Below, piece by piece: positions 16,336-24,260 of a stretch of 64,000 bases of DNA. Within the stretch, counting starts at the first letter, position 1; every line of letters begins with the position of its first letter. The notes beneath the pieces are model-generated. The model made no database searches. It was given only the letters and a program-made list of their open reading frames with translations, and was not told the DNA's origin. Source of the stretch: Helicobacter apodemus (lineage in GTDB: Bacteria > Campylobacterota > Campylobacteria > Campylobacterales > Helicobacteraceae). A program made the translations under genes and the position numbers. The stretch spans positions 1-64,000 of the forward strand of contig NZ_JRPC02000013.1 in assembly GCF_000765745.2 (NCBI RefSeq), in the 5' to 3' direction.

Positions 16336-16935
16336 TTACTCCTTTTCTCTATTTAAAAATTCATTTAAGATGATTGCACCAAATGCACCTAGTATTATTC
16401 CCCCAATTAAAGAATAATTGAGTTTATTAAGAAAGCCCTCTAATTCTCCTTGTGAGAGATTTCCATTTTGTAATTGTGTGATGATAGTTCCAGTTTCATC
16501 TAAAAGAGCCTTTCCTTGATGAATCTGCTCTAAGGGATTTTTATTATTTTGCCTCAAACCATAAAGAAAGTTTTGCAAAGTAGGGATATGGTGATTAAAA
16601 GAAGCTGCTTGTAATAAATAGAAAGTATCTAAAGCCCTCATATCTGTTTCTTGAGTGATTAAGGTGTTATAAAGAGTAATGCCTGTGTTTTCGTTACTTA
16701 TAGCATTTTGTAAAGTTTCTTCTAAGGTATTAGGCAAAATAGTGTTAATGTAAGGGTTGGTGGGTATAGGGATATTTAGGCTAGTGAGGTGTAAATTTAG
16801 AGCGTTAATATCTTGGAGTTTAGTGCTAAAAATTTGGTTAAAAGGAAAACCAAAAGTTTTAGAGGCATTAGCATAAAAACTATAGGCTTTGTATTCATTG
16901 TCTAAGGCTTGAGTCAAGTTTTCTTGTGTCGTCAT
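16336..16935 (-). CDS. Ferritin-like (DUF2202-type) protein with a C-terminal membrane anchor
   Basis: 199 residues. Four long helices: residues 5-25 (DNEYKAYSFYANASKTFG), 35-55, 85-110 (ISNENTGITLYN) and 110-135 (QAASFNHHIPTLQNFLY). Two Glu residues and a His lie where ferritin-like proteins bind iron, but the second helix has Gln-Asp-Ile instead of the usual Glu-x-x-His, so di-iron binding is doubtful. The C-terminal helix (YSLIGGIILGAFGAIILNEF) is a membrane anchor. A membrane-bound iron-storage-like protein next to a P1B ATPase supports an iron role. Start overlaps the previous gene by one base. Confidence 0.65.
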   Translation of the reverse strand: MTTQENLTQALDNEYKAYSFYANASKTFGFPFNQIFSTKLQDINALNLHLTSLNIPIPTNPYINTILPNTLEETLQNAISNENTGITLYNTLITQETDMRALDTFYLLQAASFNHHIPTLQNFLYGLRQNNKNPLEQIHQGKALLDETGTIITQLQNGNLSQGELEGFLNKLNYSLIGGIILGAFGAIILNEFLNREKE

Positions 16936-17297
16936 TATAAGTCCTTTAGCATAATATTAATGGTTTGTGAAATTTCCTCTAGTCTTTCTCCTTTGAGGGA
17001 GAACTCCCAAAAACTTGGTTGCAAAAGATTAAAATCATATTCAATCGTTAAAGAACCCACGATTTTATTAAACTTTATCGCTTTAATAGCTGGAATTTTT
17101 TTAAGACATTCTAAGAGTGATTGTGCATCAACAGAGTTTTCTTCTACAGCGTTTTTGAGTTTTGAACTTGCCCGAAGTCTAATCCTCCCTTTGCTATGAT
17201 GAATGATAGAAAAGTAAGTAGCAAGTATTTCTAAATCTTTGGGAGTGATTTGGTAGTTTTTAAGAGATCTTAGATTTTGAGGTTGATTAGGAGACAT
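16935..17297 (-). CDS. HMA2-domain-like protein (FezC-like), first gene of the operon
   Basis: 120 residues. The sequence HHSKGRIRLRASSKL, then LLECLKKIPAIKAIKFNKIV and GSLTIEYD, reproduces the HMA2 fold (beta-alpha-beta with a HxxGRIR start) without metal-binding Cys. The rest is helical and ends ISQTINIMLKDL. In other bacteria HMA2 proteins sit next to P1B-6 ATPases. It is the promoter-proximal gene of the eight-gene cluster; a good extended -10 is about 40 bases upstream. Function not established. Confidence 0.65.
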   Translation of the reverse strand: MSPNQPQNLRSLKNYQITPKDLEILATYFSIIHHSKGRIRLRASSKLKNAVEENSVDAQSLLECLKKIPAIKAIKFNKIVGSLTIEYDFNLLQPSFWEFSLKGERLEEISQTINIMLKDL

Positions 17298-17336
17298 TGA
17301 AACTTCTTTTTTGGTTTTTAATCAAAGAATTGTAGT

Positions 17337-17345
17337 ATAATACCA
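17337..17345 (-). promoter_or_regulatory. Extended -10 promoter of the ferrosome-like operon
   Basis: Minus-strand reading TGGTATTAT is an extended -10 (TG, one base, TATTAT) about 40 bases before the first ATG. A long A/T run lies upstream. Strength is not judged. Confidence 0.45.
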
Positions 17346-17448
17346 TTAAAAAAAACTTAAATTATTAAAAATAAAATGAGAACCAAAAATAATCTTGAAA
17401 TTACCTTATTTATTGCTATTTTTTAGGAGTAATATTCATAAATAAAAA

Positions 17449-17463
17449 TAATAATAATTCTAT
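17449..17463. promoter_or_regulatory. Weak Fur-box-like sequence
   Basis: TAATAATAATTCTAT matches 11 of 14 defined positions of the TAATAATnATTATTA Fur box described in H. pylori. It lies about 105 bases from the metal-operon -10 and 190 bases from the glnA -10, which is far for direct repression. In AT-rich DNA such matches are common. Confidence 0.2.
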
Positions 17464-17650
17464 ATTTTTTACTTTCATACCCTTACAAATCTTTGCAAAT
17501 CTTTAGAATATAAACTCCATTAAAGTTTTAATTTTTGAAGCTTAAGAAATTGAATACTGCATAACGAAATACTAATTTATTAAAGTTTTATCATTAGGGT
17601 TTTTGTGTAAATTAATGTTGGGTGTTTTTGGGAATACTTTAAAAAATTAT

Positions 17651-17659
17651 TGTTATAAT
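17651..17659 (+). promoter_or_regulatory. Extended -10 promoter of glnA
   Basis: TGTTATAAT is a perfect extended -10 (TGn TATAAT) 38 bases before the glnA ATG; TAAGGA at 17685-17690 is the ribosome site. T-rich bases in phase upstream replace a -35. Confidence 0.65.
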
Positions 17660-17697
17660 TTCGGGGTAAATTAATTGAGGAATTTAAGGAATAAATA

Positions 17698-19146
17698 ATG
17701 AAAGAGGCTCTAAATAAACCAAAAGTTGATAAACAAGCTATAAAAAAATTTTTTGAAGTGTGTAAAGAAAATGAAGTAGAATTTATTGATTTTAGATTTA
17801 CTGATATTAAGGGTATATGGCATCATTTGTCTTTTAGTGCTACTGCCATTGATGAGGAGAGTTTTGAGGGGATTGCCTTTGATGGAAGCTCTATTCCTGC
17901 TTGGCAACCTGTTGATAAATCCGACATGATTTTAATTCCTGACCCTATACGATATTTTATTGATCCTTTTACGGCTGATACTACTATGGTAGTATTTTGC
18001 GATATATGGGATATTTATAAAAATGAGCCTTATGAGAAATGTCCGCGAAGTATTGTTAAAAAAGCTATGCAACATTTAAAAGATTCTGGCATAGGGGATA
18101 TTGCTTATTATGGTCCTGAAAATGAATTTTTTGTTTTTGATTCTATTAAAATGCGGGATTCTATAAATTGCCAGTATTATGAGATTGATACAGAAGAGGG
18201 GGAGTGGAATCGTTCTAAAGAATATGATGGCGTAAATTTGGGGCATCGTCCGGGACTTAAAGGGGGTTATTTTCCAGTAGCACCTGTGGATTCTATGGTA
18301 GATATAAGAGCAGAGATGGTGAAAGTTCTTAACCAAGTGGGATTAGAAACTTTTGTTGTGCATCACGAAGTAGCACAAGGACAAGGGGAGATAGGTGTGA
18401 AGTTTGGGGATATGCTTGAAGCGGCTGATAATGTGCAAAAGCTTAAATATGTTATTAAAATGGTAGCACATCTTAATGGTAAGAGTGCAACTTTTATGCC
18501 TAAGCCTCTATATAATGATAATGGTAGCGGAATGCATACACATATAAGCATTTGGAAGCGGGGGAAGAATCTCTTTGCAGGAGATGCTTATGAGGGAATG
18601 AGTGAGGAAGCTTTATATTTTTTAGGCGGAGTCTTAAAACACGCTAGAGGATTAGCGGCTTTTACTAATGCTTCTACAAATTCCTATAAACGATTAATAC
18701 CCGGCTTTGAAGCTCCCTCTATTCTTACTTATTCTGCACAAAATAGAAGTGCGAGTATTAGGATTCCTTATAATAGCGGAGAGAAAGCTAAAAGGATGGA
18801 ATTTCGGTTTCCTGATAGTTCTAGTAACCCTTATTTAGCGTTTGCTGCTTTATTGATGGCGGGATTAGATGGGATTAAAAATAAGATTCATCCCGGAGAG
18901 CCTATGGAAGTTAATCTTTTTGAGCTGACTTTAGATGAAGTGCGTGAGCAAGGTATTAAACAGCTTCCTCATACACTAAGGCACGCTATTGAAGAAATGT
19001 TAGTTGATAGAGAATATCTAAAGGTTGATAATGTCTTTAGTGAAACCTTTATCCAAACTTATAAGGCATATAAGTTTGAAACAGAGATTTGGCCTTGGGA
19101 GGGAAGACCTCATCCTTTTGAGTTTTTAACAACTTATAGTTGTTAA
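17698..19146 (+). CDS. glnA: Glutamine synthetase, type I
   Basis: 482 residues. Makes glutamine from glutamate, ammonia and ATP, the main route of ammonia assimilation. Signatures: [46 protein letters not shown], and [18 protein letters not shown]. In the adenylylation region the usual Tyr of NLYDLPPE is Phe (NLFELTLDE). Covalent regulation by GlnE is therefore unlikely, as in other Helicobacter glutamine synthetases. Mono-cistronic, with its own promoter. Confidence 0.97.
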   Translation: MKEALNKPKVDKQAIKKFFEVCKENEVEFIDFRFTDIKGIWHHLSFSATAIDEESFEGIAFDGSSIPAWQPVDKSDMILIPDPIRYFIDPFTADTTMVVFCDIWDIYKNEPYEKCPRSIVKKAMQHLKDSGIGDIAYYGPENEFFVFDSIKMRDSINCQYYEIDTEEGEWNRSKEYDGVNLGHRPGLKGGYFPVAPVDSMVDIRAEMVKVLNQVGLETFVVHHEVAQGQGEIGVKFGDMLEAADNVQKLKYVIKMVAHLNGKSATFMPKPLYNDNGSGMHTHISIWKRGKNLFAGDAYEGMSEEALYFLGGVLKHARGLAAFTNASTNSYKRLIPGFEAPSILTYSAQNRSASIRIPYNSGEKAKRMEFRFPDSSSNPYLAFAALLMAGLDGIKNKIHPGEPMEVNLFELTLDEVREQGIKQLPHTLRHAIEEMLVDREYLKVDNVFSETFIQTYKAYKFETEIWPWEGRPHPFEFLTTYSC

Positions 19147-19239
19147 TCCTAAAGCTTTCTTAGAATCTTACTAGCTTTTTAATAATGCTAAAAATATAAT
19201 CTTTCATTTGGGGATTTAGTTACCATTAGAGGTTTTAAT

Positions 19240-19247
19240 CCCCCCCC
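19240..19247 (+). repeat. C8 homopolymer followed by T7
   Basis: Eight C then seven T about 95 bases after the glnA stop, in decayed DNA. Possibly a relic of a phase-variable gene; no ORF uses it now. Confidence 0.6.
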
Positions 19248-19351
19248 TTTTTTTGTGAGATACAATTAAAGTTCTCTTAATTGTGTATTAACATTACCTA
19301 AAGATTATCCATAATTCTCATTGAGTTATCTAACATAGTGCATTGATAATG

Positions 19352-19441
19352 TTAATTTGCCACATCTTGTAAGAAAATGTTTTCTGTAAAATAGCCTTTT
19401 ATTGTATAAAAACCTACTAAATTTAACATATCAGCATATTG
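19352..19441 (-). pseudogene. Fragment of a membrane-associated protein, paralogous to 39327-39705
   Basis: The minus strand reads QYADMLNLVGFYTIKGYFTE and a few more residues to a stop. It aligns with QYFNELNLVCLYVGKGYFTK of the broken gene at 39327-39705 (shared QY, LNLV, Y, KGYFT). No start or upstream part is found. It is evidence that the same accessory gene was once present at two places. Confidence 0.55.
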
Positions 19442-20000
19442 CTCTTAGCTACTCTTTAGTAATCTTTTATATTTATTATCCATTTTTATAACTATAAATG
19501 TTGTCAATAAATATCACTTGCTTCTGTGAATTTTGGTTAAATATAGCAATTTCTGTTTTAATGAGATTTACTTTAGCATTTTTTCTTGTAGCCTTTAATG
19601 GATGATATACCAAATAATAGAGCAAGAAGAGTTGTGATTTGCGATAGTTTTACTAATTGTCTATAAAGGGTATAGGATATTAGGAAATCACATATCTTTG
19701 CTCTTTGGGGTAGGCATTTTGTTTTTGTTATTCTTTTAGTTTTGCAATTTTCTCTTCTATTTCTTGCATTTTTTTCAAAGCCTCTCTTTGCACTTTATTG
19801 CTATACCCTTTAATGTAAGCACGAATCTTAGGAGGGAAATTTTACGCTTATTTTTATTATTTATAAATACTCCTTTAGTTGGTTTTAGAGATTCTCTAAG
19901 AAGTATAAATATTAATTTTATAGATTGGTTAAAATTTGTTCTTACATTTTAAAGTTACACTAAAAGATTTAATTTAAAGAGACCATAAAGCTTGTGGTAA

Positions 20001-21290
20001 TTAAAGGGACATTTTATAGAGTTTTTTACGCTCACTAGAGCTTGCGATATTGAGTTGGGCTCTGTATTTTGTGATAGTTCGACGCACTATTTTAATGTCA
20101 AATTTTTCTTCGATAAGTTTTAGGATTTTTGTATCACTTAAGGGTTTTTGTTTATTTTCCTTCCTAATTAAATCCACTACAAAATCCTTAATAGTAACAT
20201 TAGCTATTTCTTCATCAATAGCGGTAGCAAAAAATACTTTAAGGGGGAATATGCCACGGGAGCATTCTAGGAATTTATTAGAAATTGCTCTTGAAATAGT
20301 GCTTGGGGCGTGTCCAAATTCTTGGGCTAAATCTTTAAGTTTCATCGGTTTTATTTCTCCCCCTGTGAAAAACTCATATTGGTATTCTACAATCATAATG
20401 CCAATTTTATAAAGCGTTGCTTTTCGCATCTCTAGTGCATCTACCAAATCTCTAGCCTCTTTGGTTTTTATTTTAATAAATTCTTCTTTGGCTTTGAGAT
20501 TTTTTTCTTTATGGAGATTTATTTCAATACCTGGATAATATTTTTCATTGATTTGCACTTGAATATTATTAGATTCTTGTCGGATTAAAATATCAGGGAT
20601 AATCACTGCTTCTTTTTCATAAAAATCTAGCGCGGGAGGGTTTTTGAAACTTTGAATTACACGCATAGCCTCTTTGTAAAGGCATTCGTCTTTAAAGTGA
20701 ATATGATGTTCTAAATCTTCTAAGATTTTTGAGCAAAGTTCAAAAATTTCAGATTTTATATCCATATTATCTAGTTGAAAGTAAAAGGATTCTTTTAAAT
20801 TTTTTGCCCCAATTCCTGGTGGGTCAAGATAGGCAAAACGTTTGCGGATTTTTTCTATTTCTTCACTGCTGCAGCGACATTCTTTAGCCATATTTTCAAT
20901 ATCACCTTCAAAATACCCTTCCTCATTAAGGTTTTCTATGATTTTTAGGGCGATATTTTGTGAAGTTTGTGTGGGGAAAAGAGGGGGAATAATTTGTGCT
21001 AACAAGCTCTCTTCTAAGCTCTCCTCTTGGATGCAAAAATTTTCAATACTATCACTTAATCCTCCTCCTTGTCCCACTCTAGAACCTTTTGGGAGATTTC
21101 TATTTTTTTTGTAAGAGGAGAAGTTATTAGTTATTTTTGATTTTATATCAAAATAAGGATTGTCTTTTGCAAACTCTCCTAAGGTTTCCTCTAAATCTTG
21201 CATACCACTTTGCAAAATAGGTAACCAGCTTTTTAACGTGGAGGAGAGTTTGCTTTTAAGTGTCGTAGAAGCTTGGGTTTTTAATTTCAT
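20001..21290 (-). CDS. rpoN: RNA polymerase sigma-54 factor RpoN
   Basis: 429 residues. Region I is Gln/Leu-rich ([20 protein letters not shown]), the core-binding and helix-turn-helix regions follow ([18 protein letters not shown]), and the RpoN box is [14 protein letters not shown]. In Helicobacter sigma-54 controls middle flagellar genes with the activator FlgR. It overlaps lptB, which precedes it in the operon dnaX-tsaE-lptB-rpoN. Region II is short, as in other Campylobacterota. Confidence 0.96.
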   Translation of the reverse strand: MKLKTQASTTLKSKLSSTLKSWLPILQSGMQDLEETLGEFAKDNPYFDIKSKITNNFSSYKKNRNLPKGSRVGQGGGLSDSIENFCIQEESLEESLLAQIIPPLFPTQTSQNIALKIIENLNEEGYFEGDIENMAKECRCSSEEIEKIRKRFAYLDPPGIGAKNLKESFYFQLDNMDIKSEIFELCSKILEDLEHHIHFKDECLYKEAMRVIQSFKNPPALDFYEKEAVIIPDILIRQESNNIQVQINEKYYPGIEINLHKEKNLKAKEEFIKIKTKEARDLVDALEMRKATLYKIGIMIVEYQYEFFTGGEIKPMKLKDLAQEFGHAPSTISRAISNKFLECSRGIFPLKVFFATAIDEEIANVTIKDFVVDLIRKENKQKPLSDTKILKLIEEKFDIKIVRRTITKYRAQLNIASSSERKKLYKMSL

Positions 21291-22009
21291 ATTTTGAAAT
21301 TTTCTCCTAGATAATGCTTCCTAACGAGTTCATTAGTATGAATCTCCTCTGAATTGCCACTTGCTAAAAGTTTCCCTTTATTAATCACATAAGCCCTATC
21401 GCAAACACTCAGTGTTTCACGCACATTATGATCGGTGATTAAAACCCCTATTTTAAAGGTTAAAAGTTTTTTAATAATATTTTGTATATCTAAAACTGCA
21501 ATAGGATCAACCCCCGCAAAAGGTTCATCTAATAAAATAAATTTTGGTTTTTTAATAAGTGCCCTTGCAATCTCTACTCTTCTTCGCTCTCCACCGCTTA
21601 AGTTAATGCCTTTGCGATATCTTATAGGTTCGATGTTAAAAGTCTCTAAGAGTTCCTCTATCCGCTTAATTCTGTCTTTTTCTCTTGGAATAGATATTTC
21701 TGCGGCAATCCTTAGGTTTTCCTCTACGCTTAAGTCTTTAAAAACGCTACTTTCTTGGGGGAGATATCCAATACCTAATTTAGCCCTTTGGTGCAAACTT
21801 AGATGGGTAATTTCCTCATCATCTAAAAATACTCCTCCAACATCTGGGGATAAAAGCCCGCAAATGATATAAAAACTTGTTGTTTTTCCCGCCCCATTAG
21901 GTCCTAATAAACCTACAATTTCGCCGCTTTTTACTCTCACGGAGATATTAGAGATAATTTTTGTTTTTTTAATAATTTTAGATAGTTGCCTAGCTTCTAG
22001 TTTATACAT
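21287..22009 (-). CDS. lptB: LPS export ABC transporter ATPase LptB
   Basis: 240 residues. Walker A GPNGAGKT, signature [15 protein letters not shown], Walker [14 protein letters not shown] and H-loop ITDHNVRE, all characteristic of LptB, which powers extraction of LPS from the inner membrane with LptFG. I start at ATG 22009 ([10 protein letters not shown]) because AAAGGGA lies ten bases upstream and it overlaps the tsaE stop by eight bases. An ATG seven codons further upstream is less likely. It overlaps rpoN by four bases. Confidence 0.95.
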   Translation of the reverse strand: MYKLEARQLSKIIKKTKIISNISVRVKSGEIVGLLGPNGAGKTTSFYIICGLLSPDVGGVFLDDEEITHLSLHQRAKLGIGYLPQESSVFKDLSVEENLRIAAEISIPREKDRIKRIEELLETFNIEPIRYRKGINLSGGERRRVEIARALIKKPKFILLDEPFAGVDPIAVLDIQNIIKKLLTFKIGVLITDHNVRETLSVCDRAYVINKGKLLASGNSEEIHTNELVRKHYLGENFKI

Positions 22010-22418
22010 AAATTTGGTATTCCCTTTCATCTTTTTGGGGTAAAATCTTAATAGTTGTAAAGCTTATTCCGACTTCTTGCAGTATTTTAGCTAATTTTTC
22101 ATCCCCCCATTCTACAAAATGCCAACCTTCTTTTTCAATCTCCTCTAAAAATCCTAGCTCTAAAAGACTTTGCAAATCTTTTTGGTAAATATCATAATGG
22201 TAAATTTGATGGTCATATTCTTGTTTTATTAAAAAAGTTGGTGAAGTAACAAGACTTGTGCTTCCTAGATACTCTGCTATGGCTTTGATTAGAGTTGTTT
22301 TGCCGCTTGCTAAATTCCCCTCTAAAAGATAAATTCCTTTTTTGTTTTGAATTGCTAGGCTTTCAGCAAGCTTTGTAAGTTCATTTTCTTTTAGGGTGAG
22401 TGAAGTTAAGAGTTGCAT
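22002..22418 (-). CDS. tsaE: tRNA threonylcarbamoyladenosine ATPase TsaE
   Basis: 138 residues; ATPase that cycles the TsaBD complex during formation of t6A37 in tRNA. Walker A is [11 protein letters not shown], switch [10 protein letters not shown], then HYDIYQKDL and the EWGDE motif ([10 protein letters not shown]). Both neighbours overlap it (dnaX by 13, lptB by 8 bases), showing tight coupling. Confidence 0.94.
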   Translation of the reverse strand: MQLLTSLTLKENELTKLAESLAIQNKKGIYLLEGNLASGKTTLIKAIAEYLGSTSLVTSPTFLIKQEYDHQIYHYDIYQKDLQSLLELGFLEEIEKEGWHFVEWGDEKLAKILQEVGISFTTIKILPQKDEREYQIYV

Positions 22419-24034
22419 AGATTTTCTTCTTTAAGGCGGACTTTGATTTGTCTAATTTCTAGTAATTCTTTTACATTTTTTAGAAGCGGAGTTTCTAGGG
22501 CTTGTGTAACTTCTGCTTTGGGGTCATTTGCCATAGGAGTTTGGGGGTTTTGTTGGGGGGTTGTAGGATTAGTGGTATGGGGGGGGGTAGTATCTAGGCT
22601 TGTAGCATTGGAATTAACGGGCAGAGTTTCTTGGGTTTTAGAAGATTCTTCTTTGCTTAGGGATTTAATTTGCGTTTGTAAGCCAAAAATCTCTAAAACG
22701 AGATTTTTAATAATAGAATAACTATTTCTTAATCGTTCTTTGTCAGTATCCTTTGCTTTGCTCTCCCATACTAGAAGATTATTATCAAAGGATATAAAAG
22801 TAATGTTTCTCTCAAAACATTCTCCTAAGTCATAATTCCTCTCATAGATTCTTTGGAGGAGTAATTGGAATAAAGAGGGGTTTTGTTTAGTTGAAGTAGG
22901 AGTTTGTGTGGTGGTAAGTGAAGGGATAGGAGAGGGGTTAGGCGATATTGGGATTTGTGGATGTTGGTTTTTTAAGTTTTCTATGGCAATATCAATTTCT
23001 TGAATTTGCATAGCTTCTAGCATTTTAAGGAGGCTTAAAGTCAGCACAAAATTATCATCAGAGCCTAAAAAGAGGAGTTCTTTAGCTTGAGCAATAATGC
23101 GAAAAAATCTATCAATAAGTATAACATTATAAGTGCTATCACTTTTTAAGAGTTTATCTTTAAGAAAAATACTCATTTCATCTAGGAGCATTTCGCTTTC
23201 ATATTCTAAAAACCCTTCCATTTCTTTAAGTAGTTTGTCTCTATCATTATCTAAGATACATTCAAAGAGGGATTGCAGATTTTGGGGGTTGATAAGCCCT
23301 AACATATTCGCACAGGCATTGGCGGTGATATTGTAATTAGAATAGATAATAACTTGGTCTAGGAGTGTTAATGTATCCCTTAAAGATCCGCTTCCACTCC
23401 GTATTAGCATTTTTAAGGCTTCTTCTTCATAGGGAATACTTTCTTTTTGAAGGATGCTTTTTAAATGTTCTAAGATACTTTTATCGGAGATTCTTTTAAA
23501 CCTAAAATGTTGCGTTCTGCTTAAAATCGTAGCAGGTAGCTTTAGAGGATCTGTTGTTGCAAGGATGAATTTAACATAAGGGGGGGGTTCTTCTAGGGTT
23601 TTTAAGAGAGCATTAAAGGCTTCTTTAGTTAGCATATGCACTTCATCAATGATAAAGATTTTGAATCTTCCCATATTAGGGTGGTATTTGGTTTGCTCTA
23701 TAAGATCGCGAATATCATCAATTTTGCGGTTAGACGCACCATCAAGTTCAATAATATCAATGTGTCGCATTTTGTGAGGATTAGCAGCGATACAATTCGC
23801 ACACTCTCCGCAAGGCTTTGCCTTAGGTCCATTTTCACATTGCAAAGATCTAGCGAAGATTCTAGCACTTGAAGTTTTACCACTTCCCCTTAATCCAGAG
23901 AATAAATAGGCGTGAGATAATCGCTTGGTATTTAAGGCTAAAGAGAGTGTTTTGCTAACGGATTCTTGCCCTACAAGTTCATCAAAATCTAAGGGGCGAT
24001 ATTTGAGTGCTAAAGCTTCATTGTGTTCTTGCAT
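22406..24034 (-). CDS. dnaX: DNA polymerase III subunits gamma/tau
   Basis: 542 residues; clamp-loader ATPase. Walker A GLRGSGKTSSARIFARSL, zinc-binding Cys (CGECANCIA), DEVHML, LEEPPPYVKFILATTD, and sensor 1 region. After about residue 370 comes a Pro/Thr/Gln-rich linker and a short C-terminal domain. The coding strand contains a C9 run at codons 483-486 (22579-22587) and a C8 run at codons 150-152 (23580-23587). In the -1 frame the C9 run leads to a stop three codons later, so a truncated, gamma-like product is conceivable (see finding). Family and function are certain; slippage is inference. Confidence 0.96.
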   Translation of the reverse strand: MQEHNEALALKYRPLDFDELVGQESVSKTLSLALNTKRLSHAYLFSGLRGSGKTSSARIFARSLQCENGPKAKPCGECANCIAANPHKMRHIDIIELDGASNRKIDDIRDLIEQTKYHPNMGRFKIFIIDEVHMLTKEAFNALLKTLEEPPPYVKFILATTDPLKLPATILSRTQHFRFKRISDKSILEHLKSILQKESIPYEEEALKMLIRSGSGSLRDTLTLLDQVIIYSNYNITANACANMLGLINPQNLQSLFECILDNDRDKLLKEMEGFLEYESEMLLDEMSIFLKDKLLKSDSTYNVILIDRFFRIIAQAKELLFLGSDDNFVLTLSLLKMLEAMQIQEIDIAIENLKNQHPQIPISPNPSPIPSLTTTQTPTSTKQNPSLFQLLLQRIYERNYDLGECFERNITFISFDNNLLVWESKAKDTDKERLRNSYSIIKNLVLEIFGLQTQIKSLSKEESSKTQETLPVNSNATSLDTTPPHTTNPTTPQQNPQTPMANDPKAEVTQALETPLLKNVKELLEIRQIKVRLKEENLCNS

Positions 24035-24154
24035 ATTAAACCTAACTTATAAGGAAATATTGGAGTAAATTTTACTAAAAAAACGCTAAAACTTCATTAA
24101 GAAGTTGAAATAAAATCTTAGGTTAAAGGGGTTAAAAAGAATACAGCAAAAAGA

Positions 24155-24175
24155 GGCAATCTTAAAAAGATTGTC
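24155..24175 (-). terminator. Rho-independent terminator of the autotransporter gene
   Basis: A nine-pair stem with one G.U pair (GGCAATCTT/AAGATTGTC) and a three-base loop. On the minus strand it is followed by CTCTTTTTGC, about 85 bases downstream of the autotransporter stop. The T run is interrupted. Confidence 0.5.
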
Positions 24176-24260
24176 CCCCATAATAAAAACTTAAGAAGCC
24201 TGTTTAATTTCTTATTTAAGTTTGTAGTATTTGTTATTGTAATTTCTTTGATGTTATCTC

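Larger units (their letters stand above)
17298..17697. other. 400-base divergent intergenic region between the metal operon and glnA
   Basis: No ORF of convincing quality. It holds the two facing promoters described separately and several AT-rich inverted stretches. The repeat-like ATTAAAGTTTTA occurs at 17519-17530 and again near 17579-17590. Nothing else structured was seen. Confidence 0.6.
19147..20000. other. 854-base decayed intergenic region
   Basis: No intact gene. Holds a C8T7 homopolymer (19240-19254), the remnant described separately at 19352-19441, and near 19740-19845 on the minus strand a C-terminal-looking fragment (KIRAYIKGYSNKVQREAL, ending KIAKLKE and a stop) that has an in-frame stop just upstream. 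A 62-codon plus-strand ORF at 19764-19952 overlaps that fragment and is judged spurious. Confidence 0.6.

Noticed and set aside
19764-19952. 62-codon plus-strand ORF
   Set aside because: No ribosome site, no family signal, overlaps a remnant on the opposite strand.
23580-23587. C8 run in the ATPase part of dnaX as a phase switch
   Set aside because: It encodes conserved EEPPPY and any shift would kill an essential protein; likely codon-driven.
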